Of a stretch of 44,713 nucleotides of DNA, positions 38,082-44,713 are shown piece by piece. Numbering within the stretch: the first letter of the stretch is position 1; each line of letters opens with the position of its first letter. A program made the position numbers and the translations under genes. The notes beneath the pieces were generated by a model. It searched no databases and was not told where the DNA came from. It was given only the letters and a program-made list of their open reading frames with translations. Source of the stretch: Streptomyces poonensis (GTDB taxonomy: Bacteria; Actinomycetota; Actinomycetes; Streptomycetales; Streptomycetaceae); NCBI RefSeq assembly GCF_014650915.1, contig NZ_BMVW01000030.1, forward strand, positions 1 to 44,713. Direction: 5' to 3'.

Positions 38082-38981
38082 TCAGGACCGTTCCACGATG
38101 CGTCCCGCCTGCGAGGCCATGTGGCGCAGCCAGGTGTGGGCGGGGTCCCGCTCGTGGGCGGGGTGCCACCACAGGGATTCCAGCAGGTCGCCCAGTTCGA
38201 AGGGGAGGTCGGCGATGGTGACGCCCTCGCCGGCGGGGTGCAGGCGGGCGACGCGCTCGGGCATCAGGCCGATGCGGTCGGTGCCGCGCACGAGGTGGGG
38301 CACGGCCAGGAAGTCCTCCGTGGTGATCGAGGACCGTATACGTACGCCCTCCTCGGCCAGGCGCGGCATCGTGGACAGCGCCGAGAAGGGGTGCTGGTAG
38401 GCGAAGACCCAGGGCCGGCCGGACAGTTGCTCGCGGTCCAGTGGCCGGCCGGCGCTGTCGGAGGAGATCACGCAGACCCAGCGGTCCCGGTAGAGCTGCA
38501 GTGTGGGCATGTTCACCAGGACGCCCTGCGGCAGCACGATCGCGTCCACGGCCCGCAGCTGGTCGGAGGCCCGGTGCACGAACTGTGCGGTGCTGTGCTG
38601 GAACGTCAGGCGTACGTGCGGAGCCTGTCGCTGGATCAGATCGGCCAGCACCCGCCCGAACACCGGCAGATGGCAGTCCGCCACGACCAGGGTGAACTCG
38701 TGCTCCGAATGCTCGGGGTCGAAGTCGGCGCGCGTCTGGAAGACCCGGTCCGTCCAGCTCAGAGCCAATGAGGTCTGCTCGGCGAGGCGCTCGCCCAGGG
38801 CGGTCAGCTCGTAGGAGTTGCCCACGCGGGTCAGGAGTTCGTCGTCGAAGTGCCTGCGCAGGCGGGCCAGGGCGGCGCTCAGACTCGGCTGGCTCAGTCC
38901 GAGGCGCTGGGCGGCGCGCGTGACGCTGCGTTCCTGCAGCAAGGCGTCCATGGAGACGAGGAGGTTGAGGTCCGGGCTCAC
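38082..38981 (-). CDS. LysR-family transcriptional regulator
   Basis: 299 residues from the minus-strand start at 38981. The N-terminal winged helix reads LLVSMDALLQERSVTRAAQR, then LGLSQPSLSAALARLRRHFD and DELLTRVGNSYELTALG, full length and intact. The substrate-binding domain follows (ADCHLPVFGRVLADLIQRQA; VPHLVRGTDRIGLMPERVAR), close in style to NodD/PcpR-type regulators of aromatic-compound genes. It is divergent from a FAD monooxygenase and alpha/beta-hydrolase pair, with LysR-like inverted repeats in the 195-bp gap, so it most likely controls that pair. Confidence 0.9.
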   Translation of the reverse strand: MSPDLNLLVSMDALLQERSVTRAAQRLGLSQPSLSAALARLRRHFDDELLTRVGNSYELTALGERLAEQTSLALSWTDRVFQTRADFDPEHSEHEFTLVVADCHLPVFGRVLADLIQRQAPHVRLTFQHSTAQFVHRASDQLRAVDAIVLPQGVLVNMPTLQLYRDRWVCVISSDSAGRPLDREQLSGRPWVFAYQHPFSALSTMPRLAEEGVRIRSSITTEDFLAVPHLVRGTDRIGLMPERVARLHPAGEGVTIADLPFELGDLLESLWWHPAHERDPAHTWLRHMASQAGRIVERS

Positions 38982-39030
38982 GTGCGACCCCTGCCTGGGG
39001 TATCAGCTTCATCTATAACGGACATCATCG

Positions 39031-39052
39031 AATTCAGCTTCCCTGATGAATT
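39031..39052. promoter_or_regulatory. Candidate LysR binding site in the divergent promoter
   Basis: AATTCA-N10-TGAATT is an inverted repeat of the general LysR type. TCAGCTTC occurs twice, at 39003-39010 and 39034-39041, 31 bp apart (about three helical turns), which fits two tetramer contacts between the lysR and monooxygenase genes. Confidence 0.45.
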
Positions 39053-39176
39053 TCGGTGCGGCAAGACTAGGGCACCGCGAGTCCAGAGACGTAGCCGCAC
39101 CGGGCTCCGCGTTCTCGGCAGGGCTTTTCGCCCGCCGCATCGACGCGTTGAAGGTTCAAGAAGGGCAGGGACGCCG

Positions 39177-40400
39177 ATGTCGTCGTTTCACGTTCTCGTC
39201 GCCGGTGGAGGAATCGGGGGCCTCTGTCTGGCGCAAGGACTGAAGAAAGCCGGAATCAGCTGCGCCGTCTACGAAGCGGCCCACGGTGTCGTGCGGACCG
39301 GATACCGGCTGCACATGAATGCCACCGGCGGCGGTGCTCTCGAGGAGTGCCTCCCGGAGAATCTCTACGAGCTGTACATGCAGACCTCCCGCGTCAGGCC
39401 GCGGCGCGAGGTGTTCGTCATGCTGGACGACCAGTGCGAGGAGATCGGCGCGCGCCCTCACATCGGACCGCCGAACGACCCCGACCGCCCGCACACCGCG
39501 GTCAACCGGCGCACGCTGCGCCAGATCATGAACACGGGGCTGGAGGACATCGTTCACTTCGGCCACACGGTCACCGGCTACGAGGAGGACGGCGACAAGA
39601 TCCGGCTGCTCTTCGCCGACGGCACCTCCGCCACCGGTGACGTCCTGATCGCCGCGGACGGACTCCACTCCTCGGTGCGACGTCAACGGCTGCCGCAGAT
39701 ACCCACGGTCGACACCGGCATGCGCGGTGTCGCGGCCGGCGTCCCGCTCACGGACGACCTGGTCACCGCCCTGCCCGAGGCACTGTTCGACGGCTTCGTG
39801 CTGGCCCGCTCGGCGGACGGGGTGAATCTCTCCTTCGGTGCCTGGCAGCCCCGCCGCCCCGTGGCCGAGGCCGTCGCGGAACTCGCCCCGGGCGCGGACA
39901 TCGACCACGTCGAGCCGTACATGATGGTTCACTGCGGCTTCAGCGAGGGAAGCCCCTACCTCGCCGGCATCCCGGACCTGTGGAACGCCACTGCCGAGGA
40001 ACTGCGTCCCGTGATGCGCGAGGCCGTCCGCGGCTGGCACCCCGGCGTGGTCGAGCTGGTCGAGCGCGTCGACATGTCCACCCTCGCGCCGATGTCGGTA
40101 CGCCGCCTGGAGCCCGTCGACACCTGGGAGACCGGCCGCGTCACCTTCCTCGGCGACGCCATTCACGCGATGCCGCCCTCGTTCGGCTCCGGTGCCAACA
40201 CCGCCCTGCGCGACGCGGCGTCCCTGGCCGCCGCCCTCAACCATGCGGTCAACGGCGACGGCGACCTGCTGCAGGAGATCGCCGCCTACGAGAAAGGCAT
40301 GCGCGCCGAGGTCTGGCCGATCTTCCGCGCCTCGGCCGACCCGCGCTCCTTCGACCAGGCCGACTTCCTGCCGGACTACGTTCCCGTCGCCGGCCGCTGA
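39177..40400 (+). CDS. FAD-dependent monooxygenase (UbiH/PHBH family)
   Basis: 407 residues from ATG 39177. The Rossmann opening HVLVAGGGIGGLCLAQGL (GxGxxG, residues 10-15), VLIAADGLHSSVRRQ (DG motif) and GRVTFLGDAIHAMPPSFGSG (GD motif) mark a class A flavoprotein hydroxylase of usual length, acting in the cytosol with NAD(P)H and O2 on an aromatic or polyketide-like substrate. Its partner is an alpha/beta-hydrolase 42 bp downstream. The divergent LysR gene suggests substrate-induced expression. The substrate cannot be deduced. Confidence 0.9.
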   Translation: MSSFHVLVAGGGIGGLCLAQGLKKAGISCAVYEAAHGVVRTGYRLHMNATGGGALEECLPENLYELYMQTSRVRPRREVFVMLDDQCEEIGARPHIGPPNDPDRPHTAVNRRTLRQIMNTGLEDIVHFGHTVTGYEEDGDKIRLLFADGTSATGDVLIAADGLHSSVRRQRLPQIPTVDTGMRGVAAGVPLTDDLVTALPEALFDGFVLARSADGVNLSFGAWQPRRPVAEAVAELAPGADIDHVEPYMMVHCGFSEGSPYLAGIPDLWNATAEELRPVMREAVRGWHPGVVELVERVDMSTLAPMSVRRLEPVDTWETGRVTFLGDAIHAMPPSFGSGANTALRDAASLAAALNHAVNGDGDLLQEIAAYEKGMRAEVWPIFRASADPRSFDQADFLPDYVPVAGR

Positions 40401-40442
40401 CCCTCCCCGAACCCCGCACACACACAACTTCTGGAGAGCACC

Positions 40443-41336
40443 ATGCCCGTGGTCGAGGACATCGAGTTCACCGTTGACGGCATCACCCTGCGCGGCTGGC
40501 TGACCCGCCCGGACGACGCCGAGGGCCCGCTGCCCGTCGTCATCCTCCAGGGCGGTCTCGGCGGCCCGGCCGAGTCGATGAAGTTCCAGGCCCAGGGCTT
40601 CGCCGAGCAGGGCCTGGTCTGTCTGGCGTACGACCACCGCTGTACCGGATACAGCGGCGGCGAGCCCCGCCAGCTGTTCGATCCCTGGCAGCAGTGCCGC
40701 GACCTGCGGCACATCATCACCCACCTGACCCTGCGCGACGACATCGACGGCGACCGCATCGGCCTGTGGGGGGTGAGCATCGGCGGTGCCAACTCGATGT
40801 TCGTCGCCGCGACCGACACCCGCGTCAAGGCCGTCTCCGCCGTCATCCCGCCGGTCAGCGGCTGGAGCGCCCGTAAGCTCCAGCCCGCCGACACCCTCGC
40901 GGAGCTGGAGGCGCTGATCCCCGTCGACCGTCAGGCCCAGGCCAAGGGCGAGCCGGCGAGGACCATCCGGCTGCACGGTGAGCCCGCGCCCGGCGACCCG
41001 GTCATGTTCAGCGACGAGGAGGGCCTGGAGTTCGTCGAGAACATGATCCACAACCTTCCGAGCTTCAGGAACGCCATCACCATCTCGACCCTGGACCACC
41101 TCTTCGAAGTGGAGGTCCGCGCCTACGCCGAGCGCATCACCCAGCCCACGCTGATGATCCTCGCCGGCGAGGACACCGTGGCGCCGGTGGAGGAGGCGCG
41201 GGAGATGTTCGAGCGCATCCCCGAGCCGAAGGAACTCATCGAGTATCCGGGCCAGCACTACGAGATCCTCTCCCACCACTTCGGCGAGATCATCGCCCGT
41301 TCGGCGAAGTGGATGGCCGAGACGCTCGCCAGGTAG
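40443..41336 (+). CDS. Alpha/beta-hydrolase (FrsA/DLH-like)
   Basis: 297 residues from ATG 40443 (TGGAGAGC upstream). LRGWLTRPDDAEGPLPVVIL, YDHRCTGYSGGEPRQLFDPW, nucleophile elbow LWGVSIGGANSM (Ser112), acid region ILAGEDTVAPVEEAREMFER and final histidine GQHYEIL form a complete catalytic triad pattern. It belongs to the peptidase S9/dienelactone-hydrolase-like group. Operon with the FAD monooxygenase suggests hydroxylation followed by ester or ring-product hydrolysis. Confidence 0.88.
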   Translation: MPVVEDIEFTVDGITLRGWLTRPDDAEGPLPVVILQGGLGGPAESMKFQAQGFAEQGLVCLAYDHRCTGYSGGEPRQLFDPWQQCRDLRHIITHLTLRDDIDGDRIGLWGVSIGGANSMFVAATDTRVKAVSAVIPPVSGWSARKLQPADTLAELEALIPVDRQAQAKGEPARTIRLHGEPAPGDPVMFSDEEGLEFVENMIHNLPSFRNAITISTLDHLFEVEVRAYAERITQPTLMILAGEDTVAPVEEAREMFERIPEPKELIEYPGQHYEILSHHFGEIIARSAKWMAETLAR

Positions 41337-41459
41337 CACCGGGCACCGCACACCGTTACCGCCGCCGCACGCCCGGCCCGTACCCCGGCCGGGCGTGCGG
41401 TTCCGCCCCGTGCGTCCATCCGCCACCGGGCGGTCGACCCGCCGGGAGGACCCCAGGAC

Positions 41460-41645
41460 GTGTCCCAGCCCGCTCAGCCGGCTCCCACACCGGGGGAGTG
41501 GAGGAAGGTGCTGCTGCCGCTGGCCGGCGGTGCGTTCCTCGTCGTGCTCAACGAGACGATCCTCAGCGTCGCCGTTCGCTACGTGGCTCGACAGCTCGCC
41601 CGCGACAGGGTCGTTCTTCGAGCCGGACCGCGGTGGCGTACTTGA
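41460..41645 (+). pseudogene. MFS transporter, N-terminal fragment
   Basis: GTG 41460 follows GGGAGGACCCCAGGAC. The first 40 residues (GEWRKVLLPLAGGAFLVVLN with ETILSVAVR) are the cytoplasmic start and first helix of a DHA2-type MFS exporter. After SVAVR, near 41580, the sequence is unrelated and the frame stops at 41645. About 35 of roughly 480 residues remain. Confidence 0.65.
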
Positions 41646-41669
41646 CCGTCTGGTCGTACTGCTGCTTGA

Positions 41670-41795
41670 TCAGCCGCGCTGCTGGCCCGCGCCGACCGGG
41701 TGGTCGTGATCGAAGGCGGGCGCGCGACACGCACCGGCACCCACACCCAACTCGCCGCGTCGGACCCGGTGTACCAAAAGGCGGTCCTGCGATGA
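41670..41795 (+). pseudogene. ABC transporter ATPase, C-terminal fragment
   Basis: The frame opens after a stop at 41667 and reads SAALLARADRVVVIEGGRAT, then GTHTQLAASDPVYQKAVLR and TGA. This is the end of an ABC-exporter ATPase (D-loop/H-loop downstream segment: ADR--VIE-GR----GTH-EL). It has no start codon and no Walker motifs. Its stop overlaps the next start (ATGA), as in paired exporter genes. Confidence 0.7.
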
Positions 41796-41962
41796 GCGAG
41801 AGGACTGGCGAGGCCGAGTCGGATGAGCGGGCCGGCGGGGCCGGGACGAACGTGCGGGTCGGCGAGGCCGGGACGAACGAGCGGCTCGGCGAGCAGGCAA
41901 CACAGGACGTGAGCGAGTTGCTGCCCGTCGCCTCGCCGCGCCGGAGCAGGTCGACTCGCTGA
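41792..41962 (+). pseudogene. Second ABC transporter, N-terminal fragment
   Basis: ATG 41792 overlaps the preceding stop by ATGA, the normal arrangement of two-gene ABC exporters. The 56 codons are Glu/Gly-rich (SERTGEAESDERAGGAGTNV) and end TQDVSELLPVASPRRSRS, a run typical of the segment just before the first helix of such exporters. It then breaks off into a terminator hairpin. The imperfect repeat GEAGTNER / GGAGTNVR is visible. Confidence 0.5.
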
Positions 41963-42006
41963 CCGACTGCGGGCCCCCGGCTCGTCGGGGGCCCGCAGTC
42001 GGTCAG
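41959..42006. terminator. Long perfect hairpin, bidirectional terminator
   Basis: A 20-bp perfect stem beginning CTGACCGACTGCGGG with an 8-nt loop. It separates the plus-strand transport-gene fragments from the minus-strand GH62 genes and can end transcription from both sides. Confidence 0.85.
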
Positions 42007-42031
42007 CGGGGCGCCTCCCGCCGAGTCCGGG

Positions 42032-42232
42032 TCACGGCATCGCCCGCGTGGGCGATCTCCCAGAACCCACCAGGCTGGTTGAGGTCCATGAGCAGAAGCA
42101 GCGCCTGCCGCCCGGTCCGACGGTCTCGACGAGCAGCAGATGCTGGTTGGCTTCCCGCACCTTGTGGACGTCGCTCGCTTCGAACAGGGCGTGGTGGGAG
42201 ACGTTGTCGCCCGACCCGGGCGGGCTCGGCAC
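42032..42232 (-). pseudogene. GH62-like arabinofuranosidase relic
   Basis: The minus strand reads ALFEASDVHKVREANQHLLL followed by VETVGPGGRRCFCSWTSTSL. It aligns without gaps to NLFEAPQVYKLQGQNRYLMI / VEAIGSQGRYFRSFTATSL of the intact GH62 gene next door, at a little under half identity, so it derives from a diverged relative, not a recent duplicate. Only about 45 codons of homology remain, ending in a stop at 42032, with no usable start. Confidence 0.6.
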
Positions 42233-42286
42233 TCCGCCGAGCCCGCCCAGGTCGGCTCCATACCGGAGCCGGCCCGTTTCATGCCG

Positions 42287-43753
42287 TCAGCGCCGCAGTG
42301 TCAGCAGGCCCGGACGGTAGGGCAGGAGTCCGTAGTCGCCGCCTGAGTTGGGGCTGCGCCCCTGGTAGAGCAACTGCAGATTGCAGGGATCGACGGTCAT
42401 GGTTTGATCGGCACTGGTGCGGATCAGTTCGCCATGGCTGATGTCGTTGGTCCAGGTGGCGCCACTGTTGGCCTTGCCTGCGAAGGGGTTGCTCTCGGTC
42501 GCGGCCTGGGGTGTCCATGAGCCGTTCAGGCTGGTGGCCGTGAACGAGCGGAAGTAGCGGCCCTGCGAGCCGATCGCCTCGACGATCATGAGGTAGCGGT
42601 TCTGGCCCTGCAGCTTGTAGACCTGGGGGGCTTCGAACAGGTTGTTCGTCGTATCGCTCATGACCACGGTCGAGGTCGAGCCGAAGCTGCCCGGGAAGTT
42701 CCCGATCGGCATACTGGCCCGGTAGATCTTGCCGTTGTCGCCGGCGAAGAACAGGTACATGTTCGTCCCGTCACCGATGAGCGTCTGGTCGATGGGTCCT
42801 GTTCCGGAGCCGGAGATGCTTCCGGAGAAGAGCACCTGTTCGGATGACCAGCCATTCGGGTTGGTGGGGTCGCTCGACGTCCGGTAGGAGAAGGCGGTCC
42901 CGCCCCACTGGTAGGCGAGCACCCAGATGTTCTTCGGCGCGAAGTAGAAGAGCGTGGGTGCGACGGTGGAATGGGACATGGTGTTCTGGCTGGCCGAGGC
43001 CATCTCCGACCAGTCGGTGAACAGGCCGAAGTTCATCGAACCCCACCTCGTCCCCGTGTCGTGCGTGGTCGCATAGACGAGTTGCCTGCCGTTGTAGGGG
43101 GCGACGGTGAAGTCCTTGAGCGAGGCCCACCCCTGCTTGGGCTGCGCCAGCGCGCCCGTCGACGACCAGCGGTAGGTCGACGGAAGAGCGCACGAGCCGG
43201 GGGTGTCGGCGCCGACCTTGACGAGCTGCCACTGCTGGTTGGTGCCGCCCCAGTCGTCGTACTGGACGATGTTCGCGTTGTCCGCGGTGGAGGCGCCTTG
43301 TACTTCGAGAGCCTTGTTGCTGTGGCGCGAGATCAGCCTCACGTAGCCGTCCGAGCTGTCGGCCAGCCGCCACTGCTGGTTGGTGGCGTTCAGATCGGCC
43401 CACTGGACGATCGAGCCGCCGTTCGCGCTGGACCAGTTGTAGACGTCCAGCACCTTGCCCGAGTGGCGGGACTTGATGCGGTAGTAGCCGTCCCCGGAAT
43501 CGACGAACTGCCACTGCTGCTGGTTCTGATCGTTCCTGGTCCACTGGGTGATGCGGGCGCCGTCGCCGGTCGCCATGTTGTAGACGTCCAGGGCTTTGCC
43601 GCTGTTGCGGTTGACCAGCACATACGAGGCGTTGGGGTCTACGGTCGCCGCGGCGGCGGGCTGGGCACCGAGGAAGGCGGCCAGGAGCAGCAAGGGCGAA
43701 AGGACGGCGAGCAAGCGTCTTGGACGGACTGGGGACGCGTGACTAAACCACAT
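42287..43753 (-). CDS. Secreted GH62 alpha-L-arabinofuranosidase with N-terminal ricin-B (CBM13) domain
   Basis: 488 residues from ATG 43753 (CAAGGAGG upstream). A signal peptide ends near AQPAAAA (residue 36). Residues about 40-175 form a ricin-type beta-trefoil with three repeats, each with a QQW block (NSGKALDVYN, HSGKVLDVYN, HSNKALEVQG). From about 185 the GH62 five-blade propeller follows: YRWSSTGALAQPKQGWASLK, DFTVAPYNGRQLVYATTHD, FEAPQVYKLQGQNRYLMIVE and SHGELIRTSADQTMTVDPC. The enzyme removes arabinose side chains from arabinoxylan outside the cell. CGAA-N3-TTCG palindromes upstream suggest control by a hemicellulose-responsive repressor. Confidence 0.92.
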   Translation of the reverse strand: MWFSHASPVRPRRLLAVLSPLLLLAAFLGAQPAAAATVDPNASYVLVNRNSGKALDVYNMATGDGARITQWTRNDQNQQQWQFVDSGDGYYRIKSRHSGKVLDVYNWSSANGGSIVQWADLNATNQQWRLADSSDGYVRLISRHSNKALEVQGASTADNANIVQYDDWGGTNQQWQLVKVGADTPGSCALPSTYRWSSTGALAQPKQGWASLKDFTVAPYNGRQLVYATTHDTGTRWGSMNFGLFTDWSEMASASQNTMSHSTVAPTLFYFAPKNIWVLAYQWGGTAFSYRTSSDPTNPNGWSSEQVLFSGSISGSGTGPIDQTLIGDGTNMYLFFAGDNGKIYRASMPIGNFPGSFGSTSTVVMSDTTNNLFEAPQVYKLQGQNRYLMIVEAIGSQGRYFRSFTATSLNGSWTPQAATESNPFAGKANSGATWTNDISHGELIRTSADQTMTVDPCNLQLLYQGRSPNSGGDYGLLPYRPGLLTLRR

Positions 43754-43828
43754 CAGAGGGCCTCCTTGGGGGCGGGGGAGGTGGCGCCGATGAACCGCGG
43801 AGCGGCCGGGCCGGGACAGAGACGATCT

Positions 43829-43859
43829 CGAAACTTTCGAACGGTCTCCGAATCCTTCG
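43829..43859 (-). promoter_or_regulatory. Two CGAA-N3-TTCG operators upstream of the GH62 gene
   Basis: CGAAACTTTCG at 43829-43839 and CGAATCCTTCG at 43849-43859, 20 bp centre to centre (about two helical turns). From memory, CGAAACTTTCG-type palindromes recur upstream of actinomycete xylanase and xylosidase genes and bind the repressor BxlR or relatives. The position, 75-105 bp upstream of the start, fits a promoter. Confidence 0.7.
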
Positions 43860-43869
43860 ACGTCACAAG

Positions 43870-44657
43870 CTAGGAATGTGAGGCCCCCCGGTCAAGATCT
43901 GTCGCAGATCTGTCCGCAAACGGTTTCTCCCCTTCGGGCTTGACAAGCTGTCGCGCCGACCGGGAACACTCCGGAAGTTCGCGGTGCGGCTCGCCATCCA
44001 AGGGTCTGCGTCGGCGAGGAAGGCGCGTGAGCGGCGTCCGCACACTCGCCCCGGTCCCGGCCTCGGGCCCTACGGCATCCGCCGACGGCGGCGGGTGCAA
44101 ATGCACCGTCCGGCTCGACGGGCTTCGAATGTTTCGGGACGTGAACGGAAACTTTTCCTGCGAGGAGTATTGACGGGCCACCGTCAATCCCTCAATCATC
44201 CCTGTCTGGAGTACCGACTACAGATCGAAATTTCGAACGCGTTGGTCTTGAGTGGACTGTGCTGCACGGCAGATCCACGCATCGGCTGCACGACAGATCC
44301 GTGCACCGAAGCACCTGCGTCACCCCGTTTCGTTCCGGTGAGGTTCGCCCCGGCGCATCCTGGCTGTCCGTGCAGTCGGAGAGGTACGCGACGCCGCGTG
44401 ACGGTCCCCCGGCTGAGCCGCGATGGAGTACTTCCGTGCCTGTGCCCAAAGACCGTGGCCGTCCGCCGTACGTCACCCCGGCGGCCGACCGGGTGCCGTC
44501 CGTGCCAGTTGCGATCCTGCCGGTCCCATGACCGCGGTGTCGGGTGATTCCCTGCTGCCCAGGTTCCGGCCTGCCCCGTCCGTCTGCCGAGTGGGAGCGG
44601 ACGACGCTGCCCCCTGCGCTTCAGTCATTCCGTAATTCCTACCTTGGAGGCACAGTC
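43870..44657. other. Long noncoding region with palindromes
   Basis: No gene recognised in about 790 bp. It contains AGATCTGTC twice near 43900, a CGAATGTTTCG box at 44126-44136, the palindrome TCGAAATTTCGA at 44225-44236, an inverted repeat ATTGACGG-GCCA-CCGTCAAT at 44169-44188, and two near-copies of CTGCACG-CAGATCC around 44262 and 44285. These look like regulatory sites for the two flanking divergent genes. Confidence 0.5.
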
Positions 44658-44713
44658 ATGGGCTTGTACGCCCTTCCCGGACCCGCTATGCGCCCGAAGG
44701 TCCGCGGTCTGCT
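44658..44713 (+). CDS. Start of a gene cut by the window edge
   Basis: ATG 44658 follows TTGGAGG with an 8-9-base spacer. The visible residues are MGLYALPGPAMRPKVRGL; an internal ATG at 44688 (MRPKVRGL) could also start a protein. A short basic beginning fits a signal peptide, and shared CGAA-TTCG boxes would fit another secreted polysaccharide-degrading enzyme, but too little is visible to say. Confidence 0.45.
   Translation, partial: MGLYALPGPAMRPKVRGL

Noticed and set aside
41563..41670. Minus-strand string LIKQQYDQTVKYATAVRLEE
   Set aside because: Looks protein-like and may be a scrap of another gene, but I could not assign it and it has no start or ribosome site.

Overview
High-GC DNA with strong third-position G/C bias, GTG and TTG starts behind GGAGG-type ribosome sites, and families typical of Streptomyces (PPOX/F420-type protein, GH62 plus ricin-B arabinofuranosidase, CBM20 starch-binding fragment, DUF6325/DUF7144 stress proteins, a 23S rRNA scrap with an actinobacterial look). 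It reads as an accessory, arm-like chromosomal region of a Streptomyces or close relative. About fifteen gene relics lie between intact operons.

Left part (1-12210): tail of an MFS exporter; a decayed VOC gene and a broken IS1182-type transposase; a CPBP membrane protease; a broken membrane-protein gene; a stress-like run (DUF6325, DUF7144, PPK2 kinase, P-type ATPase relic, internally deleted GH15 glucoamylase); an MFS transporter joined in frame to an Abhydrolase_9 protein through a tandem-repeat linker; a LysR fragment head to head with an alpha/beta-hydrolase.

Centre (12473-33707): what looks like a zinc-limitation island. Four 15-bp 7-1-7 palindromes resembling the Streptomyces Zur box (TGAAAATGATTTTCA type) precede (i) an Opp/Nik/Cnt-type importer, (ii) a methyltransferase - cysteine-free ribosomal protein L32 - COG0523 GTPase (dead) run, (iii) a divergent pair of a beta-propeller protein and an FecBCD/BtuFCD-type importer, and (iv) a complete azole-type RiPP locus: a 37-residue precursor, a strong hairpin, a TOMM leader-binding E1-like protein, an S15/CocE hydrolase, a YcaO cyclodehydratase, a SagB-type dehydrogenase and two halves of a CydDC-like exporter. 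The simplest reading is that zinc starvation induces synthesis, export and re-import of a heterocyclised peptide, a candidate ribosomal zincophore. This is the main finding and is an inference from operators, gene content and order.

Right part (33708-44713): an IS5-type relic, a PPOX protein, an approximately 85-bp 23S rRNA fragment, an amylase CBM20 fragment, an MFS exporter with a TetR regulator and three matching operators, a LysR / FAD-monooxygenase / alpha/beta-hydrolase set, fragments of one MFS and two ABC genes, a GH62 relic next to an intact secreted GH62 arabinofuranosidase with CGAA-N3-TTCG boxes, and the start of one more gene at the edge.
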